Below, piece after piece: positions 15,768 through 23,414 of a DNA stretch of 23,974 nucleotides (the stretch's first letter is position 1; the number at the start of each line of letters is the position of its first letter). The notes under the pieces are model-generated. The model worked only from the letters and a program-made list of their open reading frames with translations, had not been told where the DNA came from and searched no databases. Made by a program: the position numbers and the translations under genes. This stretch comes from Flavobacteriaceae bacterium (GTDB lineage Bacteria; Bacteroidota; Bacteroidia; Flavobacteriales; Flavobacteriaceae). The stretch lies in the NCBI GenBank assembly GCA_003511845.1, contig DOIV01000138.1:1-23974 (forward strand), written 5' to 3'.

Positions 15768-16656
15768 TTATTTTAAAAAATATCAAAACCATAAAATTCC
15801 TCATACATTAGGAAGTTTTGATGACAAAGGAATCCCTCTATTTAATCCAGAATCACTAAAATTAAAAGGGAAACAATCCTATCATCCAATAGTTATTGTA
15901 CAATATGCATTGGCACATTATAACTTATGGATTGAGAATAATAATAAAAATCATAAAGACACCTTTTTAAAATGTGCAAATTGGTTAGTTAATAATTACA
16001 CTTACCATAAAGAATATGATTTAGCTATTTATTATTATTATTTTGATTTAAAGAACCCTCCTGTGAAAGCACCTTGGTATTCAGGTATGGCTCAGGGACA
16101 AATCTTGTCATTATTTGTAAGAGCTTATTATGAAACTGGAGATAATAGTTATATTATTGTTAGTGATAAAATAGTAAACTCCTTTAAAACTAATTTAGAT
16201 AAGAATGGATGCAATTCATATTTATCTGGTCACATTTTTATTCAAGAAATTGCACAAAACCCAAAATTATATATTCTTAACGGAGCCTTATATGCAATAA
16301 TTGGCTTAATAGAATATAGTGAAATCAGCAATAAAAATAATTTAGAAATAGATAAATTTATTAAAGGAATAGAAGGGTTATTACCAAAGTTTGATTTGGG
16401 TTTTTGGACAAAATACTCTTTAGGAATGAGATTTAACCTTTCTGATGTTTATTATCAACAAGTTCATGCCGAGCAATTAACTTATTTAGGAGAAAAGTTA
16501 GATAATTATATATTATTAAGTTATGGAAATAAATTTAAAAATCAATTGGAAAAAAATTCTAAATGGATGAAATGGATACATTTTTTATCATTAACTATAA
16601 ATAGAGGGTTTCGTTTTTTAGGTTTTGGTAAGTTTTTATATAAATTTTCAAATTAA
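15760..16656 (+). CDS. D-glucuronyl C5-epimerase-like protein
   Basis: Homologue of the catalytic alpha-helical domain of D-glucuronyl C5-epimerases, which invert C5 of glucuronate to iduronate in heparan-type chains. Motifs: YHPIVIVQYALAHYNLW (41-57), the signature PWYSGMAQGQILSLFVRAYYETGD (105-128), YILNGALYAIIGLIEY (171-186), FDLGFWTKYSLG (211-222), and YYQQVHAEQLTYLGE (231-245) with the tyrosine/histidine cluster of the active cleft. It is only 298 residues and lacks the N-terminal beta domain of the animal enzyme. There is no signal peptide or membrane anchor, so it would act in the cytosol on a lipid-linked oligosaccharide unless exported by another route. It overlaps the polymerase gene by 8 bases and is 3 bases before a polysaccharide deacetylase gene. 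Family is clear; substrate is inferred. Confidence 0.8.
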   Translation: MNSYFKKYQNHKIPHTLGSFDDKGIPLFNPESLKLKGKQSYHPIVIVQYALAHYNLWIENNNKNHKDTFLKCANWLVNNYTYHKEYDLAIYYYYFDLKNPPVKAPWYSGMAQGQILSLFVRAYYETGDNSYIIVSDKIVNSFKTNLDKNGCNSYLSGHIFIQEIAQNPKLYILNGALYAIIGLIEYSEISNKNNLEIDKFIKGIEGLLPKFDLGFWTKYSLGMRFNLSDVYYQQVHAEQLTYLGEKLDNYILLSYGNKFKNQLEKNSKWMKWIHFLSLTINRGFRFLGFGKFLYKFSN

Positions 16657-16659
16657 TAG

Positions 16660-18309
16660 ATGACATTTTTTCTTTGCACAGATAGTGATATTCATAATAA
16701 GAGAGAGTTTAATTGGATTTGTGAAGAATTTATTTATTCTACAGGTCATCAAGTCATTCACAGTGAAGATACCTTTTTTGACGCCATCATTTATTATGGA
16801 AATAATTTTAAAAAAAATAAAAAATTAAATCAATTTATTGGTAATGTCCCAATATTATTAATACCGAACAATAACAATAACAATAAACCAAATCATGTTA
16901 AAGTTAAAAATACAAATTTTGGAAAAATAATTGTAGATAAAACTATAAATTGGATATATAATGATAACAAAAACATTACAAGTTTGGAGTTTGATTTAAT
17001 AACTTTTTTATTCTATTATTTAGCTGAAGAAGAATATTTATTTAATGAGTCAAGAGATAAATACGGTAGATTGACATTTAATTTAAGTGAAAAAGAAAGG
17101 ATTGAGCTAGAAAATCCAATAGTTAATATGTGGGCTCATTGGGTTGATAATTGGTTAAATCATGAATTATATAAAAACAATAAAATATTTTACAAGAAAT
17201 GTCTTTGGCCAAATCAGGCAAAAATAGCTATATCTTTTTCTCATGATATTGATATTGTTAATAAAGATTTTTATAGTTATTGGAAAACCTTCATTTATTA
17301 TTTAATAAATAGGGAGACATCAATAAGAAATTTTATATCTTCAATTTTTAAATATTTTTATTTAAGAGTAAAAGGAAGTAAATCAACTTTTAATAATTTT
17401 CAATTTGACAACATAAGAAATTTTCACAAAAAGCATAAAATAAAAGCAACTTTTAATATTATGAGCTCTAGTGCAAATCTATTAGATAATGAAAATTATT
17501 TAGAACTAGCAAAAAATAATATTAATGATTTATTAGGAGATGGGCATGAAATAGGGTTACATGGAGGATATGAATCTAAAAGTTTTTCAAATATTAAAGT
17601 GTTTCTTAAAGAAAAAGAGATACTTGAAAGATATATTAAAAGAAGTGTGGTTTCAACACGGCAACATTACCTAGGTTTTAAATTTAATAAAACTTTTCTT
17701 ATTCACGAAAATTCAGGAATACAAATTGACTCAACAGTTGGTTATCCGGATAAAGCAGGTTTTAAATCTTGTTTTTCTCATCCTTATCAACCTTGGTTGT
17801 TTGAAGAACATAGGAAAAGTAGTTTGCACGAGCTGCCGTTAATATTAATGGATGGGACTATGATGAGCAAAGCATATTCAAATTTAAATTTGGATGAAGC
17901 AAAAGAAATGTTCTTGCATTATTTTAATACTGTTAAAAAATTTAATGGTGTATTGACTATTAATTGGCATCAAAGAATATTTTCGGAAGGCCCATATAAG
18001 AAATGGATGCAACTATATTATTTTGCTGTAGATTATATTAGTAATTATAATGTTTATAAAGCAACACAACAAGATATTATTAAAAGGTATAAAGCCATTA
18101 AATCTGTAAACATATCTATGCAAAAAGATACAATTATCATAATGAGTCCAATCTCTATTGATTCTTTTTCTTTTATTATTAGTAATTCATTAAATATAAA
18201 ACCACTAGAAAAGTCTGGTATATCTATCATTAAAGAGAATGAAAATTATGTAATAGAAATAACTAAAATGAATGCGAATGATATTGTAAGGTTGACATTT
18301 GAAAATTAA
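16660..18309 (+). CDS. NodB-type polysaccharide deacetylase-like protein
   Basis: A 549-residue protein with an N-terminal domain of unknown function (about 1-180), a central NodB-homology fold (about 185-460) and a small beta-rich C-terminal domain (about 475-549). The deacetylase metal site is visible: SHDIDIV (Asp196 and Asp198) and GHEIGLHGG with His296 and His301, the H-x(3-4)-H pattern. TRQHYLGF (333-340) and INWHQR with His437 would supply the arginine and the C-terminal catalytic histidine. STVGYPDKAGF and HELPL match the later strands. It probably removes an acetyl group from an N-acetylhexosamine. No signal peptide is seen, so cytosolic action on the repeat unit is likely. Its place next to a C5-epimerase homologue is notable. 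An asparagine run at about 69-75 is encoded by an AACAAT repeat. Confidence 0.82.
   Translation: MTFFLCTDSDIHNKREFNWICEEFIYSTGHQVIHSEDTFFDAIIYYGNNFKKNKKLNQFIGNVPILLIPNNNNNNKPNHVKVKNTNFGKIIVDKTINWIYNDNKNITSLEFDLITFLFYYLAEEEYLFNESRDKYGRLTFNLSEKERIELENPIVNMWAHWVDNWLNHELYKNNKIFYKKCLWPNQAKIAISFSHDIDIVNKDFYSYWKTFIYYLINRETSIRNFISSIFKYFYLRVKGSKSTFNNFQFDNIRNFHKKHKIKATFNIMSSSANLLDNENYLELAKNNINDLLGDGHEIGLHGGYESKSFSNIKVFLKEKEILERYIKRSVVSTRQHYLGFKFNKTFLIHENSGIQIDSTVGYPDKAGFKSCFSHPYQPWLFEEHRKSSLHELPLILMDGTMMSKAYSNLNLDEAKEMFLHYFNTVKKFNGVLTINWHQRIFSEGPYKKWMQLYYFAVDYISNYNVYKATQQDIIKRYKAIKSVNISMQKDTIIIMSPISIDSFSFIISNSLNIKPLEKSGISIIKENENYVIEITKMNANDIVRLTFEN
16867..16884 (+). repeat. Three copies of AACAAT in the deacetylase gene
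   Basis: An 18-base perfect tandem repeat with a 6-base unit encodes an asparagine run near residue 70 of the deacetylase-like protein. Because the unit is a multiple of three, copy-number change would alter linker length and not the frame. Confidence 0.6.
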
Positions 18310-18310
18310 A

Positions 18311-19510
18311 ATGACAAAACAAAAAAAAATACTTGTAATCTCTCACCTATATTTATTTCCTAATTCTAAATTACGAAGAGGAGGATTAATTATACATGAA
18401 TCATTAGTGAATTTTAAAAGAACAGGTAAAAATATGGAAGTTTTATTTTTTTTACCTTTTATTTGGTCGTATTTAAAATATTTTAATTTTAATTGGAAAA
18501 AATTTAATTTCTCGCCTTACGAAATTGATAATATTATTATTCATCCAATTTTTTATATCCCAAGGCTTTCAAAGGTGATGAAGAAATTAGATTTATATTT
18601 AAAAATGCTAGCTTTCAACTTTTTTTACCTACAATCATATAATGAAAAGAATGGGTTTGAGTTCGTTTATGGACAGACATTATATCCTGACGGCCCTTTA
18701 CTATCAAAAATAAGTAAGAAAGTGAATAGCCCTTATATTGTAAATATGAGAGGGTCAGACATACATTCTTACAGTGCAAATAACACTAAAATTCATTCTC
18801 AAAGTATTAAAGTTTTGAATGAATCAAAATTAGTATTAGCAGTAAGTGAAAAATTAAAAGATACTTCTATTGATATTTTTGGTAAAAATTATGTGAGCCA
18901 TATATTATATACTATTTGTCAGATAAATACATTTAAAAAAAACAGGCCAATTTCAAATTCTCTTAACAATATTATATACATAGGAGCTCTTGTTGAATCA
19001 AAAGGAGTTTATGACTTAATTGAAGCTATTTCATTGCTTTCAAAAAGTAAAAAATATAAATTAAATTTAGTAGGAAGTGGAGATAGAAAAAGAATAGATA
19101 AGTTATTGAAAATAAAAAAAATAAGTAATATTGTGAGCTTCAAAGGTGAAATTAGTAATAGGGACATGCTAGTTGAGGAAATTAATAAAGCAGATATATT
19201 ATTGTTCCCTAGTCATAATGAAGGGTTACCAAATGCAGTCGTTGAATGTGTAGCTTGTGAAAGAATAGTTATATGTACTGATGTTGGTGGGGTTAGAGAA
19301 ATAACAAATCAAAATTTAGCTTTTCAAGTAATACAACCTAAAAATATAAATGCAATAATTGAAGCTATCAAGAAACTAGAAACTGTAACTGTTGAAGAAT
19401 TAAGAAGGCAGGCCAATAGAAATAGAAAGAAAATATTAGAAAGATTTAGTCCGGACTCTCAGTTAATTACATTTAGAAAAATTTTAGAAAAAATTGGCAA
19501 AAAAAGTTAA
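18311..19510 (+). CDS. Glycosyltransferase, GT4-like
   Basis: Retaining GT-B glycosyltransferase of 399 residues. The N-terminal domain opens KKILVISHLYLFPNSKLRRGGLIIHE; NMRGSDIHSYS and LAVSEKLKDTSIDIFG follow. The donor domain begins NNIIYIGALVESKGVYDLIEAI, and the E-x7-E motif is Glu304/Glu312 in EGLPNAVVECVA. I chose ATG 18311, one base after the deacetylase stop, over an in-frame TTG at 18299 that would add four residues overlapping the previous gene. An A9 run at 18321-18329 lies in codons 4-7. Its end overlaps the formyltransferase gene by 17 bases. Confidence 0.88.
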   Translation: MTKQKKILVISHLYLFPNSKLRRGGLIIHESLVNFKRTGKNMEVLFFLPFIWSYLKYFNFNWKKFNFSPYEIDNIIIHPIFYIPRLSKVMKKLDLYLKMLAFNFFYLQSYNEKNGFEFVYGQTLYPDGPLLSKISKKVNSPYIVNMRGSDIHSYSANNTKIHSQSIKVLNESKLVLAVSEKLKDTSIDIFGKNYVSHILYTICQINTFKKNRPISNSLNNIIYIGALVESKGVYDLIEAISLLSKSKKYKLNLVGSGDRKRIDKLLKIKKISNIVSFKGEISNRDMLVEEINKADILLFPSHNEGLPNAVVECVACERIVICTDVGGVREITNQNLAFQVIQPKNINAIIEAIKKLETVTVEELRRQANRNRKKILERFSPDSQLITFRKILEKIGKKS

Positions 19511-20318
19511 AATTGTATTAGTAACATCAGGCGGTATGAATGGAAGAAGATTATCTTATCTTTTTTCAAAAAATAATATTTCGTATGAATTACTAACCGT
19601 TAGTTTTCCTTTACCAAAAAAAAGAAAAATAAATAGAATAAGTTTTATAAAAAAATATATAAAAGGAATATTTTCAAATTTTAGAATCTTAAGATATCTT
19701 AAGATGAGAAACCTACCTAAATACCCTATTAAGGCAGAATTTATTGGAAGGCTTAATAGTGAAAGAATGTTTGAAAATCTAAAAAATAAATCTCCAGATT
19801 ATATCTTTATGATGGGAGGAGGAATTCTGAAAGATTATATTATTGATACAGCTAATGAAGGTGTACTAAATGCACATCCTGGTATTTTACCTTACATAAG
19901 AGGTGTTGATGCAATTAAGCATTCAATACTAAAAGATATACCTATTGGTGTTACAGGGCATTTTATTGATTCAGGAATTGATACAGGAGCAATCATAGAA
20001 CGATATTGGCTACCTGTAGAAAGTAATAATACATTGGATGAAATTGTTAGCAAATCAAATGATTTATGTGTAGCAGTAATGGTTAAATTTGCATTTGACA
20101 TTATAGATGGTAAAAAATTATCAACCACTCCGAATAATAAAAAACATGCATTGTGTAAAAAAATAAGTAATGAGAAAAATAAGATTGCTCATCAAAAGTT
20201 TAAAAACAATTGGCACATAACACATAAAAAGAGTTTATCTAAAATAAAAAACTTAAACTCAGGGTTAGAATTATTAAAACAATATGAAGAATGGTGGAAG
20301 GGGATAGAAAAATTTTAA
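19494..20318 (+). CDS. Formyltransferase-family protein (N-formyl sugar)
   Basis: Homologue of the catalytic N-terminal domain of methionyl-tRNA formyltransferase and of sugar N-formyltransferases (274 residues), which use N10-formyltetrahydrofolate to formylate an amino group. The triad is present: Asn126 and His128 in LNAHPGILPYIRG (125-137) and Asp163 in GHFIDSGIDTGAII (155-168), with the same spacing as in Fmt. It lacks the C-terminal tRNA-binding barrel, so it is unlikely to act on initiator tRNA; a sugar amine is the likely target. The start is TTG 19494, within the end of the preceding GT gene. The next in-frame Met (residue 15) would delete the first beta strand, KIVLVTSGG. A free amine made by the adjacent deacetylase is an attractive but unproven substrate. 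Confidence 0.82.
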   Translation: MAKKVKIVLVTSGGMNGRRLSYLFSKNNISYELLTVSFPLPKKRKINRISFIKKYIKGIFSNFRILRYLKMRNLPKYPIKAEFIGRLNSERMFENLKNKSPDYIFMMGGGILKDYIIDTANEGVLNAHPGILPYIRGVDAIKHSILKDIPIGVTGHFIDSGIDTGAIIERYWLPVESNNTLDEIVSKSNDLCVAVMVKFAFDIIDGKKLSTTPNNKKHALCKKISNEKNKIAHQKFKNNWHITHKKSLSKIKNLNSGLELLKQYEEWWKGIEKF

Positions 20319-20328
20319 AAAAATAAGT

Positions 20329-21495
20329 TTGATTAAAATATGTCACATAACAATTACTCATGAAGTTTTTGATACTAGAATTTTTAAAAAAGAATGTGTA
20401 TCATTACATAAATCTGGGTACAAAGTAGTGTTAATAGCTCCACATGATAAAGAAGAAGTTGTTAGTGGAGTTCAGATTCTTCCTGTTTTTAGATGGAAAT
20501 CTTTTAAAGAACGAATTTTAACTGCTCCTAAAGCAGCAGTTAAGTTGGCAAAAAAAGTAGATGCTGATTTGTATCATTTTCATGATCCAGAACTTTTTCC
20601 AGCAATGGTTTATTTTGCAAAGGAGAGTGGTAAAAAAGTAATATGGGATGCACATGAAAATTATAGAGATACTATTTGGAGGCTAAACTCTTTAAAATTT
20701 AAACCAATTAGTTGGTTAGCAGCAAGATGGTTTGGGCAAATGGAAATCAATGCTTCAAGAGATGTTTTAGCAGGTGTAGTTACCATTACTGATGTAATGG
20801 CAGAAAAATACCGAAAAAAAGGTGTTAAAACTTGTGTGTTAGCTAATTATGCTGATATAAGTGAGTTTACATATAACGGCACAATTGATATTACTAAAAA
20901 ACCTAGACTAATTAGTTCAGGTTCTCATTTTAGGGGTAGAGCAGTAAAAGAAGTAGCTTGTTCATTTGCTGAAATTAGAAAAGAAATAGATGCTGAAATT
21001 ATTTTTTCTGGGCGTTTTACAAGCATAGAGTTAGAAGATGAAGTTAAGAGCATTTTGTCAAAGGTTGAAGCTAAAGGAGTAAATTGGAAAGTTGAAGGAA
21101 AGGTCACTTTTGATTATTTGATAAATGAAGCTATTCCAAGAGCATGGGTTGGGCTAGTACTTTTTGATATTTCGGACCCTAATAATAGAAACGGTTTACC
21201 AAATCGTTTTTTTGAATGTTGGGCTAATGGGTTACCTGTAATAGTAACACGTAGTACACAAGTTGCTAAATTAGTTAAAGAAGTAAATGGAGGTATAGTG
21301 ATAAATAATAATACTCCTGAAGAAATTGCTAATGCTTTTATTACAATTGCAAAGGATAGAAAATATAGAGATTTGATGAGTAAAAATGCATATGAAGCAG
21401 TTGTTAATAAATACAATTGGCATAAAAATTTTCAAGACTTAAAAGAATATTATAATGATATTCTAGATACTCAAGAAAAGTTTAATAATGATTAG
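20329..21495 (+). CDS. Glycosyltransferase, GT4-like
   Basis: GT-B glycosyltransferase of 388 residues. The N-terminal domain has ICHITITHEVFDTRIFKKECVSLHKSGYKVVLIAPHD and the frequent family signature YHFHDPELFPA followed by KVIWDAHENYRDTI. The donor domain begins near RLISSGSHFRGRAV and holds NGLPNRFFECWANGLPVIVT, where the second Glu of E-x7-E is kept (Glu296) but the first position is Asn288, a variation seen in some GT4 subgroups. The start is TTG at 20329, giving MIKICHI; no ATG is available near the first strand. It lies 10 bases after the formyltransferase gene and 16 before an asnB-type gene. Confidence 0.86.
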   Translation: MIKICHITITHEVFDTRIFKKECVSLHKSGYKVVLIAPHDKEEVVSGVQILPVFRWKSFKERILTAPKAAVKLAKKVDADLYHFHDPELFPAMVYFAKESGKKVIWDAHENYRDTIWRLNSLKFKPISWLAARWFGQMEINASRDVLAGVVTITDVMAEKYRKKGVKTCVLANYADISEFTYNGTIDITKKPRLISSGSHFRGRAVKEVACSFAEIRKEIDAEIIFSGRFTSIELEDEVKSILSKVEAKGVNWKVEGKVTFDYLINEAIPRAWVGLVLFDISDPNNRNGLPNRFFECWANGLPVIVTRSTQVAKLVKEVNGGIVINNNTPEEIANAFITIAKDRKYRDLMSKNAYEAVVNKYNWHKNFQDLKEYYNDILDTQEKFNND

Positions 21496-21511
21496 ATACA
21501 ACATATAATTT

Positions 21512-23365
21512 ATGTGTGGAATTTTTGGTTATATAGGAAATAAGAGTTTTGATATAAAAAAAGCAACTGATGTCATAGAACATAGAGGCCCAGATGCTGA
21601 AGGCTTTTTACAATATTTACCTGAGCTAAATAAAATTAACAAAGAACATCTTATAATAAGCGATAGATTAAAAGTAGCATTTGGTTTTAGGCGTTTGGCA
21701 ATTATTGATTTGCATAAACATGCCAATCAACCATTTTCAGAAGAGACTAATGATTATCATATAACTTTTAATGGAGAAATATACAATTATATTGAACTTC
21801 GGAATGAACTTAAACAACTTGGTTATAAATTTCTCACTGATTCAGATACTGAAGTTTTATTAAATGCATACATACATTGGGGCACATCATGTTTTAGTAA
21901 ATTGAACGGAATGTGGGCTCTAGCTATTTTAGATGTCAAAAATCAAAAAGTTGTTTTTTCAAGAGACAGATTTGGAATCAAACCTTTCTTTTACCATATT
22001 AATGAAGTTGGAGAAGTGTATTGGGCGTCAGAAATCAAACAATTATTTGAAGTTGGGGTAAAGAAAAAGATTAATGAAAATGTAATTAAAGATTTTATTG
22101 ATATAAATGTAGTTGATTCTACAAAGGAAACTTTTTTTGATGGAATTTTTCATTTACCAGCCGGGAGTTTTACGGAAATTGATTTCAATGATGTCACCAA
22201 TTTAAAAATAAATGAATCTAGATACTGGGAATTAGAAGTTCAAGATGAATTTTTAGATATAAATTATTCTGATGCAAAAAAGAAATTTAGAGAGTTGTTT
22301 TTAAATAGTGTGAGTCTGAGAATGAGGAGTGATGTTACTGTAGGGTCATGCTTAAGTGGAGGCCTAGATTCATCAAGTATTGTTGCTTCTGTCGCTCATC
22401 AATTTGAAAACCCCATTCAAACATTTACTTCAAGGTTTGATATTAAAAAATTTGATGAGAGTGAATATGTTCATTTATTAGCAAATGAATTTGATACTGT
22501 AAAAACAAAATTTTGTGAATTAACTGAAGATTTGTTTGTCTCTGAAATCGATAAAGTATTGTATCATCAAGATGAACCTTTCGGATCAATGAGTATTCTT
22601 GCTCAATGGGAAGTGATGAAATTAGCAAAAAAAAATGGAGCAATAGTTTTATTAGATGGACAAGGTGGCGATGAATTATTAGCAGGTTATAGAAAATTTT
22701 ATGCTTTTTATTTAAAAGAAAAATTAACTAATTTTGAATTGCATAAATTTTTCCCAGCCTTGTTTAGATTGTTGGTGAACAAAGAAATGAACTTTTTTGA
22801 TTTTAAACAAATAGGACGTTATTTAGGTGTGAAACCAGCGTCAATTAATTATTATTCTAAAAAAGGAAAACAGTTAAAGTCAAATTCTACAATTGGATTT
22901 TCGGCATCAAATACACTTAGAGGAAGGTCAAAATTAGATGTTGAAAGATATAGTTTTCCTCCTTTACTTCGTTTCGAAGATAGAAATTCAATGGCTTTTT
23001 CTATTGAGACCAGAGTACCATTTATGGATTATAGATTGGTAGAATTTTTATATTCGATATCTTCAGATTATAAAATTAAAAAAGGTTATACCAAAGCAGT
23101 ATTAAGAGATGGGTTAGAAGGAATACTACCCAGAGCCATTCAGAAAAGAAAATCAAAATTAGGGTTTTCAACTCCACAAGAGGTTTGGATGACAGGAAAG
23201 TTAAAACCTTTATTTAAAGATTATTTTGCTAAAATGAAGAATCCATATTTTGATAAAAAAAATATTTATGAAAGTTTTAATGCATATCCTGAGAATAGAG
23301 TTTCTTCAGATTTTTTCTTTAGAATTTATTGTTTTGATAAGTGGTATCAAAAACACTTTAATTAG
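21512..23365 (+). CDS. asnB: Second asparagine synthetase-type glutamine amidotransferase
   Basis: A 617-residue paralogue of the protein at 12618. Cys2 is the amidotransferase nucleophile (MCGIFG), with HRGPDAEG, GFRRLAIIDL, FNGEIYNYIEL, SDTEVLL and RDRFGIKPFFY. The synthetase domain has the PP-loop SGGLDSS (282-288), LLDGQGGDELLAGYRKFY, IETRVPFMDYRLVEFL and KSKLGFSTPQEVW. It differs clearly from the first copy (GQGGDE against GDGGDE, and different C-termini), so this is not a recent duplication. Two intact copies in one locus suggest two amidation targets, or that one makes asparagine and the other a sugar amide. An A9 run is at 22627-22635. A 49-base gap separates it from wecB. Confidence 0.91.
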   Translation: MCGIFGYIGNKSFDIKKATDVIEHRGPDAEGFLQYLPELNKINKEHLIISDRLKVAFGFRRLAIIDLHKHANQPFSEETNDYHITFNGEIYNYIELRNELKQLGYKFLTDSDTEVLLNAYIHWGTSCFSKLNGMWALAILDVKNQKVVFSRDRFGIKPFFYHINEVGEVYWASEIKQLFEVGVKKKINENVIKDFIDINVVDSTKETFFDGIFHLPAGSFTEIDFNDVTNLKINESRYWELEVQDEFLDINYSDAKKKFRELFLNSVSLRMRSDVTVGSCLSGGLDSSSIVASVAHQFENPIQTFTSRFDIKKFDESEYVHLLANEFDTVKTKFCELTEDLFVSEIDKVLYHQDEPFGSMSILAQWEVMKLAKKNGAIVLLDGQGGDELLAGYRKFYAFYLKEKLTNFELHKFFPALFRLLVNKEMNFFDFKQIGRYLGVKPASINYYSKKGKQLKSNSTIGFSASNTLRGRSKLDVERYSFPPLLRFEDRNSMAFSIETRVPFMDYRLVEFLYSISSDYKIKKGYTKAVLRDGLEGILPRAIQKRKSKLGFSTPQEVWMTGKLKPLFKDYFAKMKNPYFDKKNIYESFNAYPENRVSSDFFFRIYCFDKWYQKHFN

Positions 23366-23414
23366 AACTTCTTAAAGTTGCAACTTGTTATCTAACTGAT
23401 TTTAAAATTTAAAC

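Noticed and set aside
16867..16884. AACAAT repeat as a phase-variation switch
   Set aside because: The unit is 6 bases, so copy-number change keeps the frame; at most it alters a linker.
23366..23379. Hairpin AACTT-CTTA-AAGTT as a terminator after the second asnB
   Set aside because: The stem is only 5 A/T-rich pairs with no following T tract, and wecB follows in the same direction within 49 bases.
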